From NCBI RefSeq assembly GCF_039525035.1, contig NZ_BAAAHE010000014.1, positions 71,810 to 135,809 on the forward strand: a stretch of DNA of 64,000 bases, given 5' to 3'. The notes under the pieces are model-generated. The model ran no database searches. It saw only the letters and a program-made list of their open reading frames with translations, and had not been told where the DNA came from. Positions within the stretch are counted from its first letter, which is position 1. Each line of letters starts with the position of its first letter. The position numbers and the translations under genes are program-made. Of this stretch, positions 1-7,552 are shown in pieces. Source of the DNA: Sporichthya brevicatena. GTDB lineage: Bacteria; Actinomycetota; Actinomycetes; Sporichthyales; Sporichthyaceae.

Positions 1-43
1 GGGCGGGGGCGGGGGCGGGGGCGGGGGCGGGGCGGGGGCGGGG
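1..43. repeat. G-rich hexamer tract at the window edge
   Basis: The first 43 bases are almost pure repeats of GGGGGC, with one shorter unit. It lies just past the stop codon of the minus-strand gene that follows and is cut by the window edge, so its full length is unknown. The G runs could form quadruplex structures or act as a spacer after the gene. No function can be assigned. Confidence 0.6.
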
Positions 44-49
44 ATGCAG

Positions 50-1015
50 CTACATCAGGACGTCGGTGAGGCGGCCGTTGTAGGTCTCCATCAGGGCCTC
101 GGTGTGGACGGGGCGGCGGGTCTCGCCCTCGCGGACGACCCAGCCCTGGATTCGGCGGTGGCCCTCGGGGAGGTCGGCGCGGATCGGGTCGCGGTAGCCC
201 TTCGGGTGGGCGGTCCAGATCCAGGTCTCGCCGCCGCCGGAGTACCGGACCTCGACGGGGTAGTCGCCGGAGATCCGCACGGCGACGTCGAGATCCCGCA
301 GCACGAGAGACTCGCCGTCGGTCCGGTGGATTAGGAGGATGTCGAAGCCCTCGGTGCCCCAGACCAGGTGGCCGGCGTGGACGGTGCCGTCGTCGAACTC
401 GGTGGCGAAGGCGACCCACGCGGCCTGCAGGTCGGTGATGTACGCGCTGCGGATGAAGTCCTGGTCCGCCGGCATGTGCATCGAGTCGTGGTAGAACAAC
501 CCCCGCACCGGCTGGCCCTTGATGGTCCCGCTGCCACGGAACAGGCGCGAGGTGTAGACGAGCGGCTCGTTCGCGTCGGGCATGTAGAACTGGATCGCGG
601 GGCCGACGAGTTCGCCGTGCACGTCGAGGAATCCCGGTTCGGTCCAGCGGAACTCCGGCCCGTTGGTCGCGAGGACCGGAGAGCCGTCGGCGCGCCAGGT
701 GCCGGTCCAGCCGTCGCGCTTCTCGGTCACGACCGGACCGACGTCGCACGCCTCGCCCTCCGGCGCCCACACGAAGTCCACCGCGTCGCGCGCCTCCGAC
801 AGGTGCATCCGCCGGCTGACGGTCTCGTACGAGCCGCGGATCGGCCACCAGTACGTGCCGTCCTCGGCGCGCAGCGTCCCGTAGGCGTAGGCCATGTTCA
901 TCGGCAGGCCGAGGATCGACCCCCACTGGCTGTGGCCGTCGGGGGAGACCATCCCGCCGACGGGCTGGAAGCCGAAACGGCCGCTCGGACGGACGGGGTG
1001 GTTCTGCCGGCCCAT
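50..1015 (-). CDS. Conserved protein of unknown function, paralogue 1 of 3
   Basis: I do not recognise a characterised family for this 321-residue soluble protein. It is one of three distant paralogues in the window (the others start at 5285 and 57815). All share a central 'xG-x-I/V-x-G-x-V-x-G' strand followed by an F/H-D patch (about 163-178) and a (F/Y)DDGT motif followed by G and a hydrophobic strand (residues 207-220 here). Many Trp, Tyr and Gly in alternating strands suggest a beta-rich, lipocalin-like fold, which is inference only. No signal peptide or membrane segment is seen. The ATG at 1015 is preceded by GGAGGC, a good ribosome site. It diverges from a TetR gene across a palindromic operator, so it is probably that regulator's target. 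The paralogues sit beside P450/DapB-like and phosphatase genes, which suggests a catabolic or ligand-binding role. Confidence 0.8.
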   Translation of the reverse strand: MGRQNHPVRPSGRFGFQPVGGMVSPDGHSQWGSILGLPMNMAYAYGTLRAEDGTYWWPIRGSYETVSRRMHLSEARDAVDFVWAPEGEACDVGPVVTEKRDGWTGTWRADGSPVLATNGPEFRWTEPGFLDVHGELVGPAIQFYMPDANEPLVYTSRLFRGSGTIKGQPVRGLFYHDSMHMPADQDFIRSAYITDLQAAWVAFATEFDDGTVHAGHLVWGTEGFDILLIHRTDGESLVLRDLDVAVRISGDYPVEVRYSGGGETWIWTAHPKGYRDPIRADLPEGHRRIQGWVVREGETRRPVHTEALMETYNGRLTDVLM

Positions 1016-1032
1016 GAAGAACGCCTCCGGGA

Positions 1033-1045
1033 TGACGGATCGTCA
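1033..1045. promoter_or_regulatory. TGACGGATCGTCA palindrome, left copy
   Basis: TGACG and CGTCA are inverted arms around a 3-base centre. The identical 13-mer recurs at 1694-1706, so the two copies bracket the tetR gene exactly. A related form with GAC in the centre occurs inside genes at 20084 and 63400, which are probably chance. It may be a regulator half-operator; this is inference. Confidence 0.35.
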
Positions 1046-1051
1046 GGTCAA

Positions 1052-1073
1052 TAATATACCTTCGGGTATATTA
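1052..1073. promoter_or_regulatory. Palindromic operator between divergent genes
   Basis: A perfect 9-base inverted repeat (TAATATACC / GGTATATTA) is separated by TTCG. It is strikingly AT-rich for this genome and lies between the divergently transcribed unknown gene (start 1015) and the TetR gene (start 1106). Its size and placement fit a TetR-family operator controlling both promoters. Confidence 0.65.
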
Positions 1074-1105
1074 GGGAGTGGTTTCGGCGACGGCAAGGGG
1101 TCCAC

Positions 1106-1696
1106 ATGGCGAGAGCGGGGCGCCCCGCGGCGGACGCGCCGTCCGCGCGGGACGAGATCCTGCGGGTGGCGCGGCGCCATTTCGCCGAGTTCGGCTATGC
1201 GGCAACCAACGTCGGCGACGTCGTTGCTGCGGCCGGGGTCACCAAACCCGCGCTGTACCACCACTTCGGCAACAAGGCCGGTCTCTACGGAGCCGCGGTG
1301 ACGGCGGCGATCGACGAGATCGTGACCGAGCTCGAACGACGCGTGATGCCTGAGCCCGCGGTGCTCGACCGCTTCGAGGCGACCATCGACGTCGGTATCG
1401 AGTTCATGCGCGTCGACCCCTCGCTGGCCCGCCTCGTCAGCGGTCTGGACGACGAGCTCGCGCATCACCCCGAGCTCGCGGACCTGGTCGAGCAGGCCAC
1501 CCGGATCCCGGCCCTGTTTGCCGCGATGTGCGACTCCGACGACGACCTCGCGGCCCCGCGGGCCGACGTCGCGCTGATGTTCCAGGCGATCGTGTACGGC
1601 CAGATGCGCATGAGTGCACGCATCGACGCCGACCGCTACGAACAGGCCGCGAATGCGCTGCGCCTGCTCGTCCGCGGCGAACTGCGACGGACCTGA
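1106..1696 (+). CDS. TetR/AcrR family transcriptional regulator
   Basis: This is a 196-residue protein with a classic TetR N-terminal helix-turn-helix. Residues about 17-62 carry the 'ILRVARRHFAEFGYAATNV' first helix and the 'AGVTKPALYHHFGNK' recognition helix. The C-terminal ligand-binding half is unassigned, as is normal for the family. It starts with ATG 33 bases downstream of a perfect palindrome (1052-1073), the likely auto-regulatory operator, and diverges from the unknown gene at 50-1015. The stop codon lies inside a second copy of the TGACGGATCGTCA palindrome. Repression of the divergent gene, relieved by a catabolic ligand, is the simplest model. Confidence 0.9.
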   Translation: MARAGRPAADAPSARDEILRVARRHFAEFGYAATNVGDVVAAAGVTKPALYHHFGNKAGLYGAAVTAAIDEIVTELERRVMPEPAVLDRFEATIDVGIEFMRVDPSLARLVSGLDDELAHHPELADLVEQATRIPALFAAMCDSDDDLAAPRADVALMFQAIVYGQMRMSARIDADRYEQAANALRLLVRGELRRT

Positions 1697-1706
1697 CGGA
1701 TCGTCA
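1694..1706. promoter_or_regulatory. TGACGGATCGTCA palindrome, right copy
   Basis: Identical to the 13-mer at 1033-1045 and overlapping the stop codon of the TetR gene. It lies in the 14-base gap between convergent genes, so it is not obviously a promoter element here; it could also be a remnant of a short duplication. Confidence 0.3.
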
Positions 1707-1710
1707 GAGG

Positions 1711-2559
1711 TCAGGGGCGCGGGCTCGCCTTCACGTACGCGCCGGCGTCGACGGGGAGCTGGACGCCGGTGATCCAGCGGGCCTGCTCGGAGAGCAGGAA
1801 CAGGACGGCGTCGCTGATGTCGTTGGGTTCGACCCACGGGGTCGGCATCGCGTTCAGGGCCGGGAAGGCGACGCGGGCGTCGTCGGCGGTGGGGTTCTCC
1901 AGGTCCGGCCGGAACGCGCGGTACATCGGCGGGCTCTGCAGCATCGGGGTGTCGGTGTTCGTCGGGTGCACCGCGTTGACGCGGATGCTCTTCGGCGCGA
2001 GCACCTTCGCCAGGTCGTGGACGTAGCTCGCGATCGTCACCTTCGACCAGCTGTAGCCGAGCCCGCCGCCGGCGTTGCGCGACGTCCCGCCGGAGATCAG
2101 GCCGGCCAGCGACCCGGTGCACACGATCGCGCTGCCCGGCCTCAGGTGGGGGATCGCGGCGCCGACGGTGTTGAGCACCCCGCCGAGGTTCGTGTCGACG
2201 ACGTCGACGAACGCCTGCGGGTCCTCGTTGCCGAGCGGACAGATCCCGGCCTGGGCGACGACGTGCGTGAGGCCGCCGAGGTCGGCGACGCCCTGCGCGA
2301 CGACGTCCCGCACGGCGTTCCGGTCACGGGCGTCCGCCTGGACCAACACTGCACGCCGGTCGTGGGACTCGATGAGCTTGCGGGTCTCCTCGAGGTCGTC
2401 GAGTGTCGCCAGCGGGTACTCGTTGGTCGCGATGTCGGAGCAGATGTCGAACCCGATGATGTCCGCGCCCTCGGCGGCGAGCCGGACGGCGTGGCTGCGG
2501 CCCTGCCCCCGCGCGACGCCGGAAATCAGGACCACGGTTCCCGCGAAGCGATTCGTCAT
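1711..2559 (-). CDS. Mycofactocin-coupled type SDR oxidoreductase
   Basis: A 282-residue short-chain dehydrogenase. The Rossmann glycine motif is GVARGQG (14-20), the catalytic triad is Ser150, Tyr169 and Lys173 (YSWSK), and the cofactor loop NLGG is near 124. The segment between strand 2 and 3 (about 38-78), with 'Y-P-L-A-T-L-D-D-L-E-E-T', is the insertion typical of SDRs that hold a non-exchangeable NAD and pass electrons to mycofactocin. That assignment is from family knowledge; the mycofactocin genes are not in this window. It would oxidise an alcohol to a ketone or aldehyde. Its ATG lies 6 bases after a TACAGT -10 box, so the mRNA should be leaderless. The promoter carries the motif shared with at least six other sites in the window. 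Confidence 0.85.
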   Translation of the reverse strand: MTNRFAGTVVLISGVARGQGRSHAVRLAAEGADIIGFDICSDIATNEYPLATLDDLEETRKLIESHDRRAVLVQADARDRNAVRDVVAQGVADLGGLTHVVAQAGICPLGNEDPQAFVDVVDTNLGGVLNTVGAAIPHLRPGSAIVCTGSLAGLISGGTSRNAGGGLGYSWSKVTIASYVHDLAKVLAPKSIRVNAVHPTNTDTPMLQSPPMYRAFRPDLENPTADDARVAFPALNAMPTPWVEPNDISDAVLFLLSEQARWITGVQLPVDAGAYVKASPRP

Positions 2560-2565
2560 GGCAGA

Positions 2566-2583
2566 ACTGTAGATGATTTGCGC
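2566..2583 (-). promoter_or_regulatory. Leaderless promoter with shared 18-base motif
   Basis: On the plus strand this reads ACTGTAGATGATTTGCGC, an exact 18-base match to 4137-4154. On the minus strand it ends in TACAGT, a -10 box whose last base is 6 bases before the SDR ATG at 2559. Overlap of a conserved motif with the -10 box suggests repressor control. Confidence 0.55.
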
Positions 2584-2598
2584 TTCTGTCGACCAGCG

Positions 2599-4095
2599 CT
2601 ACCGCGGCCGACAGGTCAGTCTCAGCCCGTCGGGTGCTCCGAACGGGCCGCCGTTGCGGGCCTCCATGACGAACCAGCAGCCGGAGTCCGGCGTTTTCTC
2701 ACCCGCCGTCAGATTGATGGCGGGCACGAGTCCACCGAGGGTCTCCTTCTTGATCCCGTCCGCGGCCTGAAGCAGGGCGGCCGAGGTGACGGTCGGCGAG
2801 ACCTTGGCGACCTCGTCGAGGAACCGCTCGAAGAGCACCCCGGACGTCCAGCCCAGCGGCACCGCCGGCCCGGGTGCGCGCAGCCCGCCGTAACGCTCGA
2901 ACGAGGTCAGGTAGCGCTGAAAGGCGGCGTTCTGGGCGTCCTTGCCGGTCAGGCAGCAGAACGGCATCGTCGGCATCTGCAGCCGGATGTTGCCGAGCCC
3001 GGGCTTGGTCGCGGTGTCGGCGTACACGCTCGCGTACAGCTGCACCCAGACCGGGTTGAACCCCTGCCGGGCGCAGGATTGGCCCATCCGCTGCAGACCG
3101 GACGGGTCGACGATCGCCGACACCACGGTCACGCCGGCGGCCTTCATCGCGGTGCACTCGCTCGTGAAGTCGAGTTGGGTCAGGCTGAACTGCTTGGCGT
3201 AGGCGAGGTCGAGGCCGTTCCGCCTCGCGAAGCCGTCGTCGACCATCCAGCGGCGGCCGTTGGCGCAGGCGGAGGCCTCCTGGCAGTACAGGAACGCGAA
3301 CTTCTTGTTCGCCGTCCCCGCCTTGGCCGCCTCCTGCGCGATGGCCCAGACGCTGGTCTCCGGCGCCGCGCACTGGTTGAAGAACACCGGGGAGGAGTTG
3401 TAGACGTACGTCCCGCAGTCGCCGCCGATCGACGGCACGCGCTTGCTCTCCAGGTACGAGCGATAGCCGGCGGCGGTCAGTGTCGCCATCCCGCCGACCA
3501 GGGCGACGGCGCCGTCGTTCTCGACGCACGCGCGGACGTGCGAGAGCGCCACGTTGGGGTCCGAGTTCGAGTCCCGGACGATCAGCCGGATGCGGTGACC
3601 GTGCACCCCGCCGCGGCTGTTCACGTCACCCACCCAGGCCTGCAGGCCGTTCACGCCCTGCGCGATCGCCGCACCCGCCGGGCCGCCCATCTCGGAGACC
3701 GAGCAGATGGTGATCGGCTGGTTGTCGGTCTTCGGTGCCGCCGGCGCCGTCCGGTCCGCCGCGGTCCTCGCCCCGCCGGTGCCGGGTGTCGGAGTCGGCG
3801 CCGCGCCCCCGACCGTGCCGCCGGCCGGGGCCGCCGAACTCGTGGGGGCGGCGACAGCCGGATCGACGGCCGCGGCGGCCCCGGACGCGGGGACGGGCGC
3901 CCCGACGACGTCCGCCGGTTCCGCCGCCGGCGCGTCCGGGGCGACGACGGACGCGGTGCCGGGGTTGAGGGCGATCAGTTCGTCCTGGGACAGCCGGGAG
4001 CCGCACCCGGTGAGCAGCGCCAGTGCCAGCACCACCGGGAGACCGGGGTGCCGCCGCACCCCGAACGAAGAACGGAAACGGGCTCCATGTCCCAC
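2599..4095 (-). CDS. Liv-type ABC transporter solute-binding lipoprotein (orphan)
   Basis: A 498-residue type I periplasmic binding protein (Peripla_BP_6, branched-chain amino acid/amide type). The GTG start at 4095 gives a short basic N-terminus, a hydrophobic stretch and the lipobox LLTGC with Cys31 as the lipidated residue. An Ala/Pro/Gly/Thr-rich linker (to about residue 120) precedes the binding domain, which opens with 'TICSVSEMGGPAGAA'. It is closely related to the lipoproteins at 31449 and 47237, including the 'SRL..DE' segment just after the lipid Cys. Unlike those, it has no permease or ATPase beside it, so it may feed one of the two importers further along. A GTG at 4059 is an alternative start. 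The gene diverges from the 4178 operon across the shared promoter motif. Confidence 0.88.
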   Translation of the reverse strand: MGHGARFRSSFGVRRHPGLPVVLALALLTGCGSRLSQDELIALNPGTASVVAPDAPAAEPADVVGAPVPASGAAAAVDPAVAAPTSSAAPAGGTVGGAAPTPTPGTGGARTAADRTAPAAPKTDNQPITICSVSEMGGPAGAAIAQGVNGLQAWVGDVNSRGGVHGHRIRLIVRDSNSDPNVALSHVRACVENDGAVALVGGMATLTAAGYRSYLESKRVPSIGGDCGTYVYNSSPVFFNQCAAPETSVWAIAQEAAKAGTANKKFAFLYCQEASACANGRRWMVDDGFARRNGLDLAYAKQFSLTQLDFTSECTAMKAAGVTVVSAIVDPSGLQRMGQSCARQGFNPVWVQLYASVYADTATKPGLGNIRLQMPTMPFCCLTGKDAQNAAFQRYLTSFERYGGLRAPGPAVPLGWTSGVLFERFLDEVAKVSPTVTSAALLQAADGIKKETLGGLVPAINLTAGEKTPDSGCWFVMEARNGGPFGAPDGLRLTCRPR

Positions 4096-4136
4096 CGTGC
4101 GACCGTAGCGCCGCGCGGACCCCGAACGGAAGAGAA

Positions 4137-4170
4137 ACTGTAGATGATTTGCGCTCTTCTGGGTTACGGT
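4137..4170 (+). promoter_or_regulatory. Divergent promoter with shared motif
   Basis: Bases 4137-4154 repeat the 18-mer ACTGTAGATGATTTGCGC found at 2566. On the plus strand a TACGGT -10 box (4165-4170) ends 7 bases before the ATG at 4178, so that operon should be leaderless. On the minus strand TACAGT (4137-4142) can serve the lipoprotein gene that starts at 4095. Confidence 0.55.
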
Positions 4171-4177
4171 ACGCGGC

Positions 4178-5284
4178 ATGGGTACGCATCGGGTCGCGGT
4201 GTGGGGCACCGGCGACGTGGGGCACTTCGTCCTGCGGGGCGTCCTGCAACGCCCCGACCTCGACCTCGTCGGCCTGCGGGTCTGGAACCCGGAGAAGGCC
4301 GGCCGCGACGCCGGCGACTTCCTCGGCTGGGACGTGACCGGCGTGGCCGCGACCACCTCGACCGCGGAGATCCTCGCCGCGCGCCCGGACGTGCTGATCC
4401 ACTGCGGACCGTCGCGCAACGTCGAGGGACTGCCGGAGTTCCTCGCCGCCGGCGTCAACGTCGTCACCCTCGGCTCTGCGCGCCTCGCACATCCGGCGTC
4501 AGCTCCGGCCGAGCTGCGCGACCCGCTCGCCGCCGCCTGCGCCGCCGGCGGATCGACGCTGTTCTACGGCGGCATCGACCCCGGCTTCGCGGCGCACACG
4601 TTGCCGGTCACACTCTCGGCGATCTGCGAGCGGATCGACTTGCTGACCTCCTACGAGGTCCGCGACTACGACCCGCTGCCGCTGCATCAGCTCGACTACT
4701 TCAACTTCGGTCGCGAGACCACCGACGGCGCGCGCTTCTTCACCCCCGGCGGCATCCGCGGGACGTGGGAGTCGCCGCTGCGGCTGATCGCCGAAGCACT
4801 CGGTCAGGAGCTCGACGACATCGTCGAGTTCCACGAGACCGCGCCGGCGCCGGAGGACTTCGAGGTCCCGGCGATGCCGATCCCGAAGGGCTCGATCGCC
4901 GCGGTGCGCTTCGGTCTGCGCGGAATCATCGACGGCGTCGAGCGGATCCGCATCGAGCACGTGAACCGGCTGCGGCGCGACCTGGCGCCGGAGTGGATGG
5001 TGCGGCAGGGCTACGGCGTCCACGTCGAGGGGTCGCCGCGCTACCACCTGCACCTCGACCTCGAAGACCCCGACGGCGTCCAGCCCCGCCCCGCGCTGTG
5101 GGGGACGGCGATGTACATGGTCAACGCCGTGCCCGCGGTCGTCGCCGCGGCGCCCGGCCTCGTCACCGTCCTCGATCTTCCGATCATCCGCGGCGCCACC
5201 GTCGGTGGCGAGCACCGCCCGGCCGCCTGGGGCCTGAGTGAACGCATCCGCCGCGGCGAGACCCGAACGACTGGAGCGCACTGA
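4178..5284 (+). CDS. DapB-like NAD(P)-dependent dehydrogenase
   Basis: A 368-residue protein with an N-terminal dihydrodipicolinate-reductase-type Rossmann domain. The glycine motif is WGTGDVG (9-15), followed by a 'GLRVWNPEKAGRDAG' strand-loop. The C-terminal half is the longer catalytic/dimer domain of the NAD(P)H-dependent amine-dehydrogenase-like branch (as in 2,4-diaminopentanoate dehydrogenase), not true lysine-pathway DapB, which is about 250 residues. The substrate is unknown. It is the first gene of an operon in which the next start codon follows its stop directly; the operon continues with a P450, an SDR and others. The promoter is leaderless with the shared motif. Confidence 0.75.
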   Translation: MGTHRVAVWGTGDVGHFVLRGVLQRPDLDLVGLRVWNPEKAGRDAGDFLGWDVTGVAATTSTAEILAARPDVLIHCGPSRNVEGLPEFLAAGVNVVTLGSARLAHPASAPAELRDPLAAACAAGGSTLFYGGIDPGFAAHTLPVTLSAICERIDLLTSYEVRDYDPLPLHQLDYFNFGRETTDGARFFTPGGIRGTWESPLRLIAEALGQELDDIVEFHETAPAPEDFEVPAMPIPKGSIAAVRFGLRGIIDGVERIRIEHVNRLRRDLAPEWMVRQGYGVHVEGSPRYHLHLDLEDPDGVQPRPALWGTAMYMVNAVPAVVAAAPGLVTVLDLPIIRGATVGGEHRPAAWGLSERIRRGETRTTGAH

Positions 5285-6265
5285 ATGGTCACCCTGGTTC
5301 CGCAGCGTCGCGGCGACTTCAACCACCAGACGGTGGTGTCCGCGATCGAGGTCAACTTCCGCGAGATGCTCCCGACGTGGACGTACGGACCGCTGATCCA
5401 GGACGGCCTGTACCTGTACGGCTCGTTCCGCACCGCCGAGGGCAAGCTGCACACGCTGCTGCGCAAGGTCGCGAGCGAACTGTCCTACGGACTCGTGCTC
5501 AACGTCAGTGACGGGACGGCGCTGCAGACGTCCCCGCGACAGCCCGACGCCTTCCGCGGCGGGTCGGTGCGCTTCAGTGCGGACGACGACCACTTCCGGA
5601 TGCACGTGGGCATGGCTCGCTCGCCGGGGGAGCCGTTCCTGCTCGAGGTGACGAAGGATCGGGCGCAGTACAAGGTGGTGTGGGACGAGGGTGACATCCT
5701 CCACCTGGAAGGCTTCATCGTCGGCAACGCCGGGGTCCAGATGTACGACCCGATGCGCGACGGCGGGAACCTCTACTGCTCGTACATGATCCGCGCGAGC
5801 GGGCACATCCTCGGCGAGGCCGTCGAGGGTTTCTTCGGCTTCGACCAGCAGCACCTGCGGCCGGGCACGATCTGGCGCACCGCGCCGTACTTCAACGAGC
5901 TCGAGATCGCCTGGCACACGATGACGACCGAGTACGACGACGGCACCATCGAGGTCGGCCAGATCTGTCACGGCGGCAAGGACTGGGGCTTCGCCGTGAT
6001 GCTCAATCAGGACGGGCCGTTCAAGCTCACCACCGACGTCACGTCGAAGATCACCTTCGGCGACGACGAGTTCCCGCGGAAGGTCGAGTACTTGATCGAC
6101 GGTGAGGAGTGGGACTGGGTTGCCTCACCCGACGGCACCATGCCGTACTACGCGAAGGACCCGACGTACCGGCCGTGCGACGGCACGACCACCCGCAAGG
6201 GCGAGACGCGCAAGGTCGTCTGTGCGGCGGGCTTCCTCGACGCCTTCAACGACGGGCGTTCCTAG
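5285..6265 (+). CDS. Conserved protein of unknown function, paralogue 2 of 3
   Basis: A 326-residue protein related to the products at 50-1015 and 57815-58810. The shared features are the 'SGHILGEAVEGFFGFDQQH' segment (172-190) and the YDDGT motif (217-221). It has no signal peptide, membrane helix or recognised catalytic motif. Its ATG abuts the stop of the DapB-like gene and the P450 follows with no gap, so it is co-translated with them. Being embedded between two oxidoreductases suggests it binds or modifies the same substrate, but that is inference. Confidence 0.8.
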   Translation: MVTLVPQRRGDFNHQTVVSAIEVNFREMLPTWTYGPLIQDGLYLYGSFRTAEGKLHTLLRKVASELSYGLVLNVSDGTALQTSPRQPDAFRGGSVRFSADDDHFRMHVGMARSPGEPFLLEVTKDRAQYKVVWDEGDILHLEGFIVGNAGVQMYDPMRDGGNLYCSYMIRASGHILGEAVEGFFGFDQQHLRPGTIWRTAPYFNELEIAWHTMTTEYDDGTIEVGQICHGGKDWGFAVMLNQDGPFKLTTDVTSKITFGDDEFPRKVEYLIDGEEWDWVASPDGTMPYYAKDPTYRPCDGTTTRKGETRKVVCAAGFLDAFNDGRS

Positions 6266-7552
6266 ATGACCGACCTGCGCACCTGGATCCGTGAGGCGGA
6301 CGACCGCGCGTACAGCGAGCACCTCGCGAAGGCGGAGGAGGCCTCGCCGCGGGCGCAGGTGGCCGAGTTCCACCGGCCGATCGCCGAGGCCCGCGCGCGC
6401 TGCCCGGTCCAGCCGCACAGCCAGTCGACGCTCGTCGGCTTCGAGGACTACCGCAAAGCGATGTCGGTCTTCTCCGAGCGTCCGGTGTTCGCGCTGATCG
6501 GCCACGGCGAGACCAAGCGCGGTTTCATGGACACCGAGGTGTTCTCGTCCTCGATCCACAACGAGACCATCGCGCAGGTGTGGGGCGAGACGTTGCTCGG
6601 CATGGACGGCGAGCAGCACCGCAAGTACCGCAACACCATCGCGTCCGCCTTTCGCAAGTCGGTGCTCGACCGGTGGGAGCGCGACGCGGTCGTCCCGATC
6701 GTCGAGGGGCTCATCGACCGGTTCGCCGGGCGCGGCCGCGCCGACCTGATCGGTGAGTTCACGCTGCTGTTTCCGGTCTACGTCGTCGCGGAGATGCTCG
6801 GCCTGCCGCGCGCGGACGTCCCGAAGTTCACGTCGTGGGCGGCGGACACGATCACGATCTTCTTCGACCCGCGGACGGCGCTGGCTGCCTCCGCCGCGCT
6901 GCAGACCTACCTCGACGCCGCGATCTCCGAGCGCCGCGCGGCCCCGGGCGACGACCTGATCAGTCTGCTGATCGAGGCCGAGATCGAGGGCCAGCGCCTG
7001 ACCAATCAGGAGATCGTCAACTTCTGCCGGATCCTGCTGCCGGCCGGAGCCGAGACCACGGCGCGATCGACCGGCAGCCTGCTGCTCGGCCTGCTCTCAC
7101 ACCCCGAGCAGTTGGAGATGGTCCGCGCCGACGTCGCGGCCGGGTCGACGGAGGTCGCCGAGCGCGCGATCGAGGAGGCGCTGCGGTGGGAGCCGCCGCT
7201 GACGTCGGTCAACCGGATCACGACGCAGGAGACCGAGGTCGCAGGGGTGCCGATCCCCGCGGGTGCGATCGTCGAGTGCAACATGAGCGGCGCGAACCGG
7301 GATCCCGCGGTCTGGCCCGACCCCGACCGCTTCGACATCACGCGCCCGTCCGCGCAGCACCTGGCGTTCGCCGCCGGCCCGCACCACTGCCTCGGCGTGC
7401 ACCTGGCCCGCGCCGAGTCGCGCGTCGCGCTGACGACGCTGCTGCGCCGCCTGCCGGGACTGCGGCTCGACCCCGACGTCCCGCGGCCCGAGGCGCTCGG
7501 CCTCGGCTTCCGCTCGCCGCGCACGCTGCCGGTGATCTTCGAGGCGTCATGA
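6266..7552 (+). CDS. Cytochrome P450
   Basis: A 428-residue bacterial class I P450. The oxygen-activating I-helix motif AGAETT is at 260-265, the ExxR pair at Glu304/Arg307, and the haem loop FAAGPHHCLG has the ligand Cys375. It is soluble with no membrane anchor and would need a ferredoxin and reductase, none of which is adjacent (the FprA-like gene at 13777 is shortened). It probably hydroxylates the substrate of this operon. The stop overlaps the start of the following SDR (ATGA), which implies translational coupling. Confidence 0.93.
   Translation: MTDLRTWIREADDRAYSEHLAKAEEASPRAQVAEFHRPIAEARARCPVQPHSQSTLVGFEDYRKAMSVFSERPVFALIGHGETKRGFMDTEVFSSSIHNETIAQVWGETLLGMDGEQHRKYRNTIASAFRKSVLDRWERDAVVPIVEGLIDRFAGRGRADLIGEFTLLFPVYVVAEMLGLPRADVPKFTSWAADTITIFFDPRTALAASAALQTYLDAAISERRAAPGDDLISLLIEAEIEGQRLTNQEIVNFCRILLPAGAETTARSTGSLLLGLLSHPEQLEMVRADVAAGSTEVAERAIEEALRWEPPLTSVNRITTQETEVAGVPIPAGAIVECNMSGANRDPAVWPDPDRFDITRPSAQHLAFAAGPHHCLGVHLARAESRVALTTLLRRLPGLRLDPDVPRPEALGLGFRSPRTLPVIFEAS

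Noticed and set aside
1-43. GGGGGC repeats considered as the start of a CRISPR or satellite array
   Set aside because: The unit is six bases with no spacers; it is simple-sequence DNA cut by the window edge.
1528-4143. Very long open frame on the plus strand over the SDR and lipoprotein genes
   Set aside because: It is Arg/Gly-rich low-complexity sequence antisense to two clear genes, a usual by-product of very high GC third positions.
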